Positions 46,468-55,637 of a stretch of 64,000 nt of DNA are shown here, in pieces. The notes beneath the pieces were generated by a model. The model was not told where the DNA came from and did not search any database. It worked only from the letters and a program-made list of their open reading frames with translations. Numbering within the stretch: the stretch's first letter is position 1; each line of letters opens with the position of its first letter. Both the position numbers and the translations under genes were made by a program. This DNA comes from Siminovitchia thermophila (GTDB taxonomy: Bacteria > Bacillota > Bacilli > Bacillales > Bacillaceae_C): assembly GCF_016909185.1 (NCBI RefSeq), contig NZ_JAFBFH010000004.1, forward strand, positions 124,001-188,000. Reading direction: 5' to 3'.

Positions 46468-46578
46468 GTTTCATTTGAATTTCAAGAAGTGAAAATATAT
46501 GAGTTCTTGATCCGATACGGGCGTGGTAAAACAACAACCATGTGCAAGATGGCAGGTCTTTATTCAATGATATCTTGA
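46468..46578 (+). pseudogene. Scrap of an ABC transporter ATPase (Walker A region)
   Basis: The frame VSFEFQEVKIYEFLIRYGRG continues KTTTMCKMAGLYSM and stops. It aligns with the usual [27 protein letters not shown] of ABC exporters, but the P-loop glycines are altered. Nothing downstream continues it. A second decayed ABC gene next to the YtrA-regulated one. Confidence 0.6.
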
Positions 46579-46764
46579 GATCACTCTTTGGAGTCTCGTA
46601 CAAGATTTAAAGAAGAAAATGTTCATCTGCTATTGTATCAATGTTATAGTGTAATCAATGTATGCTCTTGTGGCCATATAGACATCATGGGCAGTTTCAG
46701 AAAAAAGTTGTATTGTGTGCATTACATTTCATCGCGATAGATGGATGATGAGGGGGGAATCATC

Positions 46765-47241
46765 ATGACAACTGTTTATGACTTTGAAGTAAGAAAGACA
46801 AATGGTGATTTGAAATCTCTGAAAGATTACGAAGGCAAGCCGCTCATTATTGTGAACACAGCAAGCAAGTGTGGATTAACACCACAGTTCAAAGGATTGC
46901 AGGAACTGTATGAAAAGTACAAAGACAATGGTTTGGAAATCCTCGGCTTTCCTTGTGATCAATTTCAAAATCAGGAATTTGCTCATATTGAAGAAACGAT
47001 TGAATTTTGTCAAACTAACTATGGAGTGTCTTTTCCGATTTTCGCAAAAGTCGATGTAAATGGAGCTCATGCTGATCCTCTGTTTATTTTTCTAAAGGAA
47101 CAGAAAAAGGGGTTCTTAATGAAGAACATCAAGTGGAACTTCACAAAATTCCTTGTAGACCGCAACGGCATTGTGGTTGAACGCTATGCCCCCACAACAG
47201 ATCCGGCGAAAATCGAAGCTGATGTACAGAAAGTATTATAA
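46765..47241 (+). CDS. Glutathione peroxidase family protein (thiol peroxidase, BsaA-like)
   Basis: 158 residues from ATG 46765 behind GAGGGGGGAA. Active-site Cys36 in NTASKCGLTPQF, then GFPCDQFQNQEF with the conserved Gln and a resolving-type Cys, and IKWNFTKFLVDRNG with the Trp-Asn pair. The family reduces hydroperoxides; in Bacillaceae reduction is probably by thioredoxin rather than glutathione. Monocistronic. A weak terminator follows near 47300. Confidence 0.9.
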   Translation: MTTVYDFEVRKTNGDLKSLKDYEGKPLIIVNTASKCGLTPQFKGLQELYEKYKDNGLEILGFPCDQFQNQEFAHIEETIEFCQTNYGVSFPIFAKVDVNGAHADPLFIFLKEQKKGFLMKNIKWNFTKFLVDRNGIVVERYAPTTDPAKIEADVQKVL

Positions 47242-47299
47242 GCTTTACTTATCCATTGACCTCATTGAAAGATTTCCGAGTAATGTATCAATCAATAAC

Positions 47300-47323
47300 C
47301 TCTTGAATAGGGGTTTTTTATTA
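47300..47323 (+). terminator. Weak terminator after the peroxidase gene
   Basis: AACCTC pairs with GGGGTT around a 7-base loop and six T follow. Stem is short and contains a G-T pair. Confidence 0.5.
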
Positions 47324-47445
47324 TGAGGGCCATCATTTATGAGAATTCGGTACGGCATGGTCATTTAATGCTGGTCTTTGTTTATTCGCTTCCGTTTTTA
47401 CGAGTGTAAAGTTTCGGCAGTATCACAAAAATATCAGGATCTGTT

Positions 47446-48114
47446 TTATGTTTCTTTCTTTTCAGTCAGCTCTGCGTCTTTTATGATCTCTTTGTAAATT
47501 TCTATATTGGCTTCAATGACTGTATATAGCAGCCTTTTTAAGTTTTGCGGCAACACAAAACTTTCCTCGCGCGGTTCATTCCAACTAACAGGTTTATCAT
47601 TCTGGTTCAGTATACGCTTTAAATTGTATAAATTATTTTCATCTAGCTGTATTTTTATTTTTTGGCCATCCGCAAGGGAATATGTTTCTTCATTTTCAGC
47701 TTTGATCCAAGTGTTCCATTTTTTTATGTCTCTTATAAAACTTTCAGGCATGTAACTTTTTTCATGCTCTGCAACAACATTTGCGTTGCGTACGTTACCA
47801 GTACCTAGCTGGAGCTTGTCGGGCATTGGTTTTGCAAATTCTAGCGCAACTGATTCTAATAATCGCTGGCCTTTGGCTAACTTTGAGTATCCTGATTTTT
47901 CCAGCAGGTCCGCAAAGCTCACTTTATAATGTAGGTTTTTAGTGAGATTGTTAGCGATTTTTTCTAAGATGTCAGGTGTCGGAATTCTTTTTCCTGTTTC
48001 GATTTGGCTCATGTAAGGCTGACTCACTCCTGAATATCTGGCCATCTCAGATTTAGATATATTTTGAGATAATCGGATTTCTTTTATAAATCTCCCTAAC
48101 TCATTTTTACTCAC
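47446..48114 (-). CDS. XRE-type helix-turn-helix regulator with unknown C-terminal domain
   Basis: 222 residues from GTG 48114, six bases past GAGGTG; ATG and GTG codons slightly upstream are also possible. A Cro/C1-type HTH fills residues 5-65 (GRFIKEIRLSQNISKSEMAR, then YSGVSQPYMSQIETGKRIPT). The C-terminal 110 residues (YSLADGQKIKIQLDENNLYN and on) match nothing I know. Divergent from an unknown ORF; the shared upstream region holds three copies of a GCAATAAA motif. It may be a phage-like or stand-alone repressor. The region is AT-rich compared with neighbours. Confidence 0.75.
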   Translation of the reverse strand: MSKNELGRFIKEIRLSQNISKSEMARYSGVSQPYMSQIETGKRIPTPDILEKIANNLTKNLHYKVSFADLLEKSGYSKLAKGQRLLESVALEFAKPMPDKLQLGTGNVRNANVVAEHEKSYMPESFIRDIKKWNTWIKAENEETYSLADGQKIKIQLDENNLYNLKRILNQNDKPVSWNEPREESFVLPQNLKRLLYTVIEANIEIYKEIIKDAELTEKKET

Positions 48115-48154
48115 CTTCATCACCTCAATCGTATTATATAACAGAATTATAACT

Positions 48155-48250
48155 AAAGCAATAAAATTACATTATAAAAAAACATTTGCAATAAAGTGAG
48201 GTATGTGTTATTTTTAAAGAAATAATTTGGTAATGGATTTATTGCAATAG
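48155..48250. promoter_or_regulatory. Repeated GCAATAAA motifs in the divergent promoter region, candidate operators
   Basis: AAAGCAATAAAA (48155-48166) and TTTGCAATAAAG (48185-48196) are direct copies; TTTATTGCAAT (48238-48248) is inverted. All lie between the XRE regulator and the divergent ORF. Spacing and conservation suggest binding sites for the regulator. Confidence 0.5.
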
Positions 48251-48385
48251 AAATAAATGAGAGGTCAAAACGATAATCGACAGGAAAAATGCGATAAGGG
48301 ATCAAAAAGAATCTATGAGTTATGCTTTGTCAAAGTAATGTTGGAAACTGGCGATGGGATAAAATAATAAATGGGGGAATGGAAT

Positions 48386-48769
48386 ATGGATATTGAATTA
48401 TTGCAGGAATTTCAACGTTATTGTTCAGAAAAAAGGAGCTTTTTGGATTTGAAGCCACATTTAAAGAATTTCGTTGAATTTGACGGCAGGAAAAAAGAAT
48501 ACAAGCTAAAAAACAATATTATGTTAGATAAGGTGGATAAAACAGCTATTTATAGCCTGCTGTGCCTCAAAATACGCATTGGTGGAGACAATTTTGAGTC
48601 TTTAAAAGAAGTTCTAGAGGTGGGTGTCACTATGCTGAACTACAGTTATCAAAATGTTATGGCCGCCGAGTTGAAATGGATTGGCTATGGGTTGCAACAT
48701 CTAATCGCTAAAGCCGAGCCTTTTATTGTTTATACTGACTGCAATCCCAAACATGATATGTCTTATTAA
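48386..48769 (+). CDS. Hypothetical protein divergent from the XRE regulator
   Basis: 127 residues from ATG 48386, eight bases past GGGGGAA. It is mixed alpha/beta with a basic middle (GRKKEYKLKNNIMLDKVDKT), no signal peptide and no membrane helix; two Cys lie near residue 65 and near the end (YTDCNPKH). No family recognised. Its divergence from an XRE regulator with repeated operators suggests it is controlled by it. Confidence 0.55.
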   Translation: MDIELLQEFQRYCSEKRSFLDLKPHLKNFVEFDGRKKEYKLKNNIMLDKVDKTAIYSLLCLKIRIGGDNFESLKEVLEVGVTMLNYSYQNVMAAELKWIGYGLQHLIAKAEPFIVYTDCNPKHDMSY

Positions 48770-49492
48770 TCAGTTTGTTCGCTGTACTTGTGTCCGTAAA
48801 ATCAAAGAATATCGTAGTATGTGGCTGATAACGATCGTTGTATTATTAAGAAAAAAGCATCATCGAAGTGTTTATTTCAATATTTAGCGACTTTTACTGA
48901 TAGCAAGGAAGACTTACCTAGTGGGATAAACGCGTTCGAAATGGAAAACAGCAGCTGATAAGCACTTTCATTACGCTCCCCCAGTTATGTCCTCTAGTGG
49001 CACGAGTTAATGTTGGCCGGTCTCTTAGATAGTGTCATCATGCGTTATGACTTTTCGAGTTTGTTTGCTTGTTTTAGCAGCTTAATCGTTCCGCTTCAAA
49101 CTGATGAAATATTGTGTTCTTTTATATTGGTTCCGTTACACTTGCTTTAGTAAAAAAACAGGGTTTTTAAGTGGAAAAATTTAAATGCCAATGGATGGTC
49201 AGTGACTGGATCCATTTTTAAAAGTTGACCTTTTAGTGTTAAACTGATAAAAATTAGTCAAACTAGGGAATGGTTTTTTAAAGAACAATAGATTTTTGGT
49301 TTCGGTTTTTAATCAAGATTTGGAGAGTACTTGCTGTATAAATTTGACGTTCTTGTACCAATTGGATTAAGTGAACAGCTTTAATATGACATAGTGCACG
49401 GTTGTTGCAAAGGTCGAGTAGTCCTCGTTCAAGAAGTAAATGGAAAAAGACACCATTTTATTGCCGAAAAATCAAACCAAGGAGGAGTTACA
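48770..49492. other. Gene-free stretch of about 700 bases
   Basis: No convincing ORF, hairpin or promoter was found. The frame leading into the dioxygenase from 49394 has no start signal and ends in a clear ribosome binding site at 49481-49487, so it is leader. The content is AT-rich and looks like decayed DNA. Confidence 0.4.
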
Positions 49493-50455
49493 GTGGAATT
49501 AAAAGGAATCCATCATGTTTCCGCTATTACAGCAAATGCAAGGGCGAATAAAGACTTTTATACAAATATTCTGGGTTTGCGCTTAGTAAAAAAAACAGTG
49601 AATCAGGATACCCCATCTATGTACCATTTGTTTTATGCTGATGAAACAGGCAGTCCAGGAACAGATTTAACTTTTTTTGAAATTCCACGGGCCGGAAAAA
49701 CATATCAAGGGAATAACAGCATTTCTGCAACATCCCTTCGAGTACCGAATGATAAAGCTCTTTCTTATTGGCAAGAACGCTTTAAAAGAATGAGTGTGCC
49801 TCATGAAGAAATAAAAGAGCGAGCAGGTAGATTAACGTTGGCTTTCAATGATTTTGAAGGGCAAAGGCTTATTCTGGTGTCGGATGAAAATAACAAAGGA
49901 GTAAAAGGTGGTACTCCCTGGGGTAAATCTCCGATTCCCAAAGAGTTCGGTATTGTGGGACTTGGTCCTTCACAATTAACCATTGCCAATATAGAGGGGA
50001 CTGTAGACTTGTTTACTAATGTTTTGGGATTCCGGAAGAAAGGGCAATATGCATCTTCTGTTAAAGGGCAGCCGGATATTGTAGTATACGAAACGGGAGA
50101 AGGAGGAACAGGTGCTGAGATTCACTTAGAGCACAGGTTAGATGTAACCGAGGAGCGCCCGGGACGCGGGAGTGTTCATCATATTGCATTACGTGTAGAT
50201 AATGAAGAAGAATTCCATGCATGGATTGATAAGCTAAATGAACATAATATTGCTCATTCCGGTTTTGTTGATCGCTTTTACTTTCGCTCTGTTTATTTAA
50301 AAGATCCAAACGGGATTACGATTGAACTGGCGACAGACGGGCCCGGTTTTGATATTGATGAGGAATTGGAACATTTAGGTGAAAGCTTGGCACTGCCTCC
50401 ATTTTTGGAGCATCGTCGTGAAGAGATAGAGGCACGATTGAAGCCTTTAGACTAA
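49493..50455 (+). CDS. Ring-cleaving dioxygenase, VOC family (MhqO/MhqA-like)
   Basis: 320 residues from GTG 49493 behind GGAGGAG. Two vicinal-oxygen-chelate domains: the first starts ELKGIHHVSAITANARANKD (metal His near residue 9) and the second holds GSVHHIALRVDNEEEF (second His) and ITIELATDGPGFD (Glu ligand). The length and ending match the hydroquinone/catechol-2,3-type dioxygenases MhqO and MhqA of B. subtilis, which detoxify quinones under MhqR. No MhqR gene is nearby; regulation unknown. Confidence 0.85.
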   Translation: MELKGIHHVSAITANARANKDFYTNILGLRLVKKTVNQDTPSMYHLFYADETGSPGTDLTFFEIPRAGKTYQGNNSISATSLRVPNDKALSYWQERFKRMSVPHEEIKERAGRLTLAFNDFEGQRLILVSDENNKGVKGGTPWGKSPIPKEFGIVGLGPSQLTIANIEGTVDLFTNVLGFRKKGQYASSVKGQPDIVVYETGEGGTGAEIHLEHRLDVTEERPGRGSVHHIALRVDNEEEFHAWIDKLNEHNIAHSGFVDRFYFRSVYLKDPNGITIELATDGPGFDIDEELEHLGESLALPPFLEHRREEIEARLKPLD

Positions 50456-51018
50456 ACTTGAGAAAAGGAAGAAATGAAACCAAGTCCGATTGCCAAAGAC
50501 TTTTGAAGATCGAGAACAGTGGCATGCCAATTTTTTCAACCGGAATAAGTGAAGGGTTTTTGAGAAGCTGAAAGAAAATGTCTTCTACATTCCCATTTTT
50601 GATCCATCAAAGTTTGTTCGTTTGGGACTCTGTTTGTCAATAACATATACGGTCCATAATGGCTTTCATGTATATATTGAATCTTCCTTTTTACTATAAA
50701 AATATGGCCTTAGTGGTTATCGTATTTGGAAAAATTCTCAATCTGACATGATTTTTTTGTGGTTTTTATATATTGTTTGCAGAATGTATGCCGTGTGGAT
50801 TTTCATAGCTTTAGAAATTCTGTTGTTGATATCATTTAAATGGGCGGTATCATGGTTTGAACCGCACCTTTGCTAAGCTGTTATGATATGTATGTCTGCC
50901 CGGATCCATTTTCGGACAGGGACAGAGGGTGAAAAATTAAAAGTATCATAGGAACCTTCTGCCTTTTTGACAAGATTTTTTTGATTGATAATTGAATGTT
51001 CAAGCAGGAGGAATGAGT
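50456..51018. other. Gene-free stretch upstream of panD
   Basis: No gene recognised in about 560 bases. A TTGACA at 50969-50974 could be the -35 of panD, but the matching -10 is poor. Confidence 0.4.
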
Positions 51019-51402
51019 ATGTTTAGAACGATGATGAATGGGAAAATTCACCGCGCACGTGTAACTGAGGCCAATTTGCATTATGTGGGAAGTATTACAA
51101 TTGACGCGGATATATTAGATGAAGTAGGAATGGTCGAAAACGAAAAAGTTCAAATTGTCAACAATAACAACGGTGCCCGCTTGGAAACATATATCATTCC
51201 GGGAGAAAGAGGCAGTGGTATCATCTGTTTAAACGGGGCTGCAGCTCGCCTTGTACAAGTGGGGGATATCGTTATTATCATTTCCTACATTCTTGTTCCG
51301 GAAGAAAATATCGCTGCCCATAAGCCCAAAGTTGCGATTATGGATGAAAACAATCGTATTCAGGAAATTCTGTCGGCCGAGCCAGAAAATACGATTTTGT
51401 GA
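51019..51402 (+). CDS. panD: Aspartate 1-decarboxylase proenzyme
   Basis: 127 residues from ATG 51019, seven bases past GGAGG. The self-cleavage site is Gly24-Ser25 in [10 protein letters not shown], where Ser25 becomes the pyruvoyl cofactor. [20 protein letters not shown] and [20 protein letters not shown] are conserved. It makes beta-alanine for pantothenate and CoA. Length equals B. subtilis PanD. Unusually it is alone here, without panB and panC. Confidence 0.95.
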   Translation: MFRTMMNGKIHRARVTEANLHYVGSITIDADILDEVGMVENEKVQIVNNNNGARLETYIIPGERGSGIICLNGAAARLVQVGDIVIIISYILVPEENIAAHKPKVAIMDENNRIQEILSAEPENTIL

Positions 51403-51550
51403 TTGTCATGAAAGCGTAAAACACCTGTCAAGCGATTTTTGACGCCAGATCATTGCCTTGATCATCTGAATGGGGAATAACAGGTAATATGCTTCGTGTT
51501 CATGATTGCCTTTGCTATAATGGTTATGAAAACGAAATGTTGGTGAGTAT

Positions 51551-52393
51551 ATGATTTATGTAGGAGTAACTGGTTGGGGAGACCACGATATTTATCCGAA
51601 AGGAATCGCTTCGCGTGATAAATTAAAAGAGTATAGTGCCCATTTTCCGGCCGTTGAGGTTGACTCCTTCTTTTATGCTGTTCAGCCGGCCCGCAACGTG
51701 GAACGATGGGTCAAAGATACACCCGACGATTTTCGGTTTGTTGTGAAAGCCTACCAAGGGATGACAGGGCATGAGCGCGGGGAAATGCCGTTTTCTTCGA
51801 GAGAAGAAATGTTTAACGCTTATGTTGAGTCCATTGAGGCGTTCGCTGAAAGTGGGAAATTGGCGATGGTATTGTTCCAGTTCCCACCATGGTTCGATTG
51901 TACGAAAGAGAATGTTGATTATTTACGGATGTGTCGGAAACGGATGGAAAGGTTTCCGGTTGCCGTGGAATTTAGAAATCGAACTTGGTTCTCTCCTCAT
52001 TTACAGGAAAAGACACTTCAGTTTTTAAAAACCGAAGGGTGGATCCATGTTGTGTGTGATGAACCGCAAGTGGGGGAAGGCTCTGTTCCGATCGTGCTTG
52101 CGGCCACCCATGAGGAAAAAGCGCTTATCCGCATGCATGGGCGGAATACGGCCGCATGGATGAAGCCAGGTGGTAAAAATTGGAGGGCGACTCGCTATTT
52201 ATACCGCTATCATCAAGCGGAGTTGGAACAATGGAAAGAAAACATTTTAAATCTGCAAACGGAAACGAAGGATGTCTTTGTCCTCTTCAATAATAATTCC
52301 GGCGGGGATGCCGCCGGCAATGCGAAAGAATTGATTCATTTGCTGGGCATACAATATAAAGGACTTGCAACAAGGCAACTTGATTTGTTTTGA
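51551..52393 (+). CDS. yunF: DUF72 family protein YunF
   Basis: 280 residues with a TIM-barrel-like DUF72 layout: IYVGVTGWGDHDIYP at the start, FPAVEVDSFFYAVQPARNVE, FRFVVKAYQGMTGH, a QFPPWF motif, VAVEFRNRTWF and VFVLFNNNSGGDAAGNA near the end. No biochemical function is established. Start ATG follows TTGGTGAG; a -10 TATAAT lies at 51516-51521. The yunD gene follows immediately, in the same order as in B. subtilis. Confidence 0.9.
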   Translation: MIYVGVTGWGDHDIYPKGIASRDKLKEYSAHFPAVEVDSFFYAVQPARNVERWVKDTPDDFRFVVKAYQGMTGHERGEMPFSSREEMFNAYVESIEAFAESGKLAMVLFQFPPWFDCTKENVDYLRMCRKRMERFPVAVEFRNRTWFSPHLQEKTLQFLKTEGWIHVVCDEPQVGEGSVPIVLAATHEEKALIRMHGRNTAAWMKPGGKNWRATRYLYRYHQAELEQWKENILNLQTETKDVFVLFNNNSGGDAAGNAKELIHLLGIQYKGLATRQLDLF

Positions 52394-52396
52394 TGG

Positions 52397-53782
52397 ATGG
52401 GAAGTGGATCAGTGAAGGAAAAAGTCCATATTTATCATACGAACGACATTCACAGTCACTTGGAAAATTGGCCGCGGATCAATCATTTTTTAGTAGAAAG
52501 AAGAGAGGCTCACGAAGCAGACGGTGAAGATGTTTTCATTTTTGATTGCGGCGATTTTGTTGATAGATGGCACCCTTTTACAGAAGGGACTAAGGGAAAA
52601 GGGAACGTCACATTGATAAATGAAGCCGGTTATACAGCTGTTACGATCGGTAACAATGAGGGGATGACATTGGATCATCGTTCATTGAATGAGCTGTATA
52701 GTGACGCACAATTTGATATAGTGTTGGCCAACCTTTTTTTGCCGGAAGGAAAAAGGCCGGCTTGGGCCCTTCCGCGTCAAATTTATATGACTTCCAGAGG
52801 GACGAAAATCGGGGTGACGGGCGTAACCGCCTATTATCACCGATTATATAAGCTTTTGGATTGGGAGCTTACTGAACCTCTTCATGAACTCTCCAAGCAA
52901 ATTGAACTACTTCGGAAAGAAGCGGATGTCATTATTGTGCTATCTCACTTGGGTCTGCAGGCTGATCGCTGGATAGCGGAAAATGAACCCGGAGTTGATC
53001 TCATCTTGGGAGGACATACGCATCACGTTTTGCCAAATGGAGAACCGGCAGGTGCAGCTTTATTGGGAGCTGCAGGAAGGTATGGTGAATATGTCGGTTA
53101 CGTGGCGGCGGAATGGGAGATTGAAGATGTATCTGCCAAGACATTCAATGCTACCCTATTTGAAACGGCCTACTTGGCTGCTCCTCCAGATGAAACCGAG
53201 CAAATGCACGAATGGAGAGAAATTGGCAAAAAGTTGCTATCCACGGAAGTTGTTTCCCTTCCGAATCCGCTTACATATTCTTGGGATAAAAATTCAGAGC
53301 TTCCGGCGATGCTCGCCGAAGCCCTCTATCACTGGTGTGGTGCGGATGGTGCACTGGTCAATTCAGGGCTGTTCCTTGCCCCGCTGGACGAGGGTCAGGT
53401 CACTAAATATGATATACACCAAATGCTGCCGCATCCGATCAATCCTTGCCTAGTGGAGCTGGACGGTGGAGCATTACGAGAAGTCCTGTATCAAGCTGAG
53501 GAGACCCAGTTGCCTCAACTTACATTTAAAGGATTGGGGTTCAGAGGTGTCATGATGGGAAAATTTGTTTATCATCATATTGAAGCAGATTTTCAAAACA
53601 ATATCCTCCAAATTGGCGGCAAGCCTCTCAATCTTGAAGAGACCTATAAAATTGCCACAATTGATACATTTACTTTCGGTAAATTTTTCCCGCAAATCCA
53701 GCATGCTCAAATGAAAATATATTATCTCCCCGAATTTTTACGAGATGTAATGGAGTGGCATTTAATCCAGTTGTATAAATAA
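52397..53782 (+). CDS. yunD: Bifunctional metallophosphatase/5'-nucleotidase-like protein YunD
   Basis: Up to 461 residues. The calcineurin-like domain has VHIYHTNDIHSHLENWPRI, VFIFDCGDFVDRW, IGNNEGMTL, IIVLSHLG and ILGGHTHHVL (metal ligands in order, residues 10-215). The C-terminal 5'-nucleotidase domain (from about 290) includes GADGALVNSGLF and FGKFFPQIQ. No signal peptide, so it is cytoplasmic, unlike YfkN-type enzymes. ATG 52397 lies 3 bases after the yunF stop; GTG 52412, giving a start close to EKVHIYHTND, is an equally possible start. Confidence 0.88.
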   Translation: MGSGSVKEKVHIYHTNDIHSHLENWPRINHFLVERREAHEADGEDVFIFDCGDFVDRWHPFTEGTKGKGNVTLINEAGYTAVTIGNNEGMTLDHRSLNELYSDAQFDIVLANLFLPEGKRPAWALPRQIYMTSRGTKIGVTGVTAYYHRLYKLLDWELTEPLHELSKQIELLRKEADVIIVLSHLGLQADRWIAENEPGVDLILGGHTHHVLPNGEPAGAALLGAAGRYGEYVGYVAAEWEIEDVSAKTFNATLFETAYLAAPPDETEQMHEWREIGKKLLSTEVVSLPNPLTYSWDKNSELPAMLAEALYHWCGADGALVNSGLFLAPLDEGQVTKYDIHQMLPHPINPCLVELDGGALREVLYQAEETQLPQLTFKGLGFRGVMMGKFVYHHIEADFQNNILQIGGKPLNLEETYKIATIDTFTFGKFFPQIQHAQMKIYYLPEFLRDVMEWHLIQLYK

Positions 53783-53791
53783 GGGAGAATG

Positions 53792-54110
53792 CCCGCATAT
53801 AAGGAGAAATGCTGTGGGGTGAGGAAAGCTCCTTGCGTATAAGGAGAAGCTCCCCATATAGGAAGATTCCCCGCATATAAGGAGAAATGCCGTAGGGTGA
53901 GAGGAAAGCACCTTGCGTATAAGGAGAAGCTCCCCGCGTATAAGCAGAGGTTCCCCGCATATAAGGAGAAATGCTATCGGGTGAGGGGAAAGCTCCTTGC
54001 GTATAAGGAGAAGCTCCCCCATATAGGATAGATTCCCCGCATATAAATAGAAATATCCACATATAAGGAAAAACTCCCCCGAGGGTAAGGGGGAAAATTC
54101 CCCGTATACG
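53792..54110. repeat. Degenerate tandem repeat array, units of about 80 bp built from a shorter motif
   Basis: Units begin with CCCGCATATAAGGAGAAATG at 53792, 53870 and 53954, and a shorter diverged one at 54036. Spacing is 78, 84 and 82 bases. Inside each unit the motif GCGTATAAGGAGAAGCTCCC recurs, so a roughly 24-bp subunit underlies the array. On the minus strand this reads as repeated SPYMRG/SPYTQGA peptides but no start signal exists. It fills the space between yunD and yunC. Confidence 0.85.
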
Positions 54111-54283
54111 GATAACCTGCTCGCATATTAGCAAGGGCCCCTCCCACTGTATAAGCGAAATACCATTGGATAAAACGAGAAACGCGCGTTTATGTGGCGG
54201 GGCGCAAGCTCACGCTCACGCCCAGTTGCGGGAACGCTCCTTTGCCCTTTTCATATATATGGGTATCAGAAGGGGTGGATGGA

Positions 54284-54586
54284 ATGATTTCTATTGAACC
54301 TGTAATCATTGACGGGCACATGTTTGTAGCCTCTGTTGTCCGCTTGCCAAAAACGACGCTTCTCACTGTGTCCAATGATCGTGGATACATTATGTGTGGT
54401 GCTCTTGATATCGGGCTTTTAAATAAAAAGCTTAAAGACCGGGGGATCATTGCGGGGAGAGCTGTTGGAGTGCGAACGATAGAAGAACTGCTGGAAGGCC
54501 CGCTCGAATCCGTGACAATTGCTGCTGAGGAGCGTGGGATATTTGCCGGAATGGCAGGGCGCGATGCGCTATTAAAAATGATTTAA
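54284..54586 (+). CDS. yunC: DUF1805 family protein YunC
   Basis: 100 residues from ATG 54284 behind AAGGGGTGG; the frame open from 54194 has no start signal. MISIEPVIIDGHMFVASVVR, SNDRGYIMCGALDIGLLNKK and the final GMAGRDALLKMI match YunC (101 residues). A cytoplasmic protein of unknown function found throughout Bacillaceae. Confidence 0.9.
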   Translation: MISIEPVIIDGHMFVASVVRLPKTTLLTVSNDRGYIMCGALDIGLLNKKLKDRGIIAGRAVGVRTIEELLEGPLESVTIAAEERGIFAGMAGRDALLKMI

Positions 54587-54653
54587 ATGAATTTTTTCTC
54601 AAAGAGCTATTACCCTCCATGTTCGCATATGCTAGTCATGGGAGGGGATTTTT

Positions 54654-55421
54654 TTGGCTCATTTTCGTGCGCGCAAGTTCCGGCGCGGTCCGTTGCCGTT
54701 CCGTTATGTTATGTTGATTTCATTCGTCTTTTTTTTATTGTCAACAGCTGCCGGGCTTTGGATCGTCAATTACGGGATTAAGCCAACATTAACGAGATAT
54801 GCGGAATCACAAACGAAAAAAATTGCTCCCATGGTTATTAGCCGGGCTGTCAAAGAGGTGATTCCAAACGTAAAAGACATACGGGAGATTACGGAAATCG
54901 TTCCGAATCAATCGGGAGGTTCCTCTGTACAATATAAAACAGACATCATCAACCAAATTCAAGCAGATATTTCCAGGGCAATCCAGTCGAATTTAAAGCA
55001 GGCCGAAGCTGGTAATCTGGATGCCCTTAGAGAAGACACCGGGGTCGAATTTGATTATGAATCATCTTCTCAGGGTGAAGGAATCGTTTATTCTTTCCCG
55101 CTAGGCCAGGCGACAAAAAATGCTCTTCTCGGTAACTTGGGTCCACGGATTCCAATCCGGTTTACCGCTATTGGGGATGTCTCCACAAACGTTGACACAA
55201 GAGTGGAACAATATCCCATTAATAATATGTTTGTTACGATATCCATTCAAGTTCAGGTGAATGTACAGATCATTATCCCGTTTGGGACTAAAGAGGCGGT
55301 TGTTCAACAGGAAGTTCCTATTGCTATAGGATTGTATCCGGGAGACGTTCCACAATTTTACAACAACGGCGGAACAACCAACCCATCCATACAATTCCCA
55401 AAACAGGACAATTCTCCATAG
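54654..55421 (+). CDS. yunB: Sporulation protein YunB
   Basis: 255 residues from TTG 54654 behind GGGAGGGG. A basic start (AHFRARKFRRGPLPFRY) leads to one membrane helix (VMLISFVFFLLSTAAGLWIV) and a long extracytoplasmic part with VNYGIKPTLTRYAESQTKKI, a YKTDIINQIQADISRAIQSN segment, FTAIGDVSTNVDTRVEQYP and VNVQIIIPFGT. YunB is made under SigmaE in B. subtilis and is required for normal spore formation. Downstream of yunC, as in B. subtilis. Confidence 0.88.
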   Translation: MAHFRARKFRRGPLPFRYVMLISFVFFLLSTAAGLWIVNYGIKPTLTRYAESQTKKIAPMVISRAVKEVIPNVKDIREITEIVPNQSGGSSVQYKTDIINQIQADISRAIQSNLKQAEAGNLDALREDTGVEFDYESSSQGEGIVYSFPLGQATKNALLGNLGPRIPIRFTAIGDVSTNVDTRVEQYPINNMFVTISIQVQVNVQIIIPFGTKEAVVQQEVPIAIGLYPGDVPQFYNNGGTTNPSIQFPKQDNSP

Positions 55422-55637
55422 TATTGTCAGCGAAAAAAATTAATGATATCATGTTTTGGTACGTTCTGAAAACATTTTCAACATGGTGGTAGAAGTTTAT
55501 AAATCGCTTTTCTTGGATGGCCAATACTATTTTGCTAAAATTTCCTTTTACTCGTCTGCTCCCAAAGAGGATGGAAAGAGAACGTGCGCGTGAAAAATCA
55601 TAAACGCATCTTTGTTTTTACTCAATGGAGGTTTGTC

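Noticed and set aside
53792-54110. Tandem repeat considered as a CRISPR array
   Set aside because: Units are contiguous and degenerate with no unique spacers and no cas genes. The same reasoning excludes 37143-37345 and 62960-63235.
53670-54134. Minus-strand frames with repeated SPYMRG/SPYTQGA peptides
   Set aside because: They are translations of the tandem DNA repeat, overlap the end of yunD and have no start signal.
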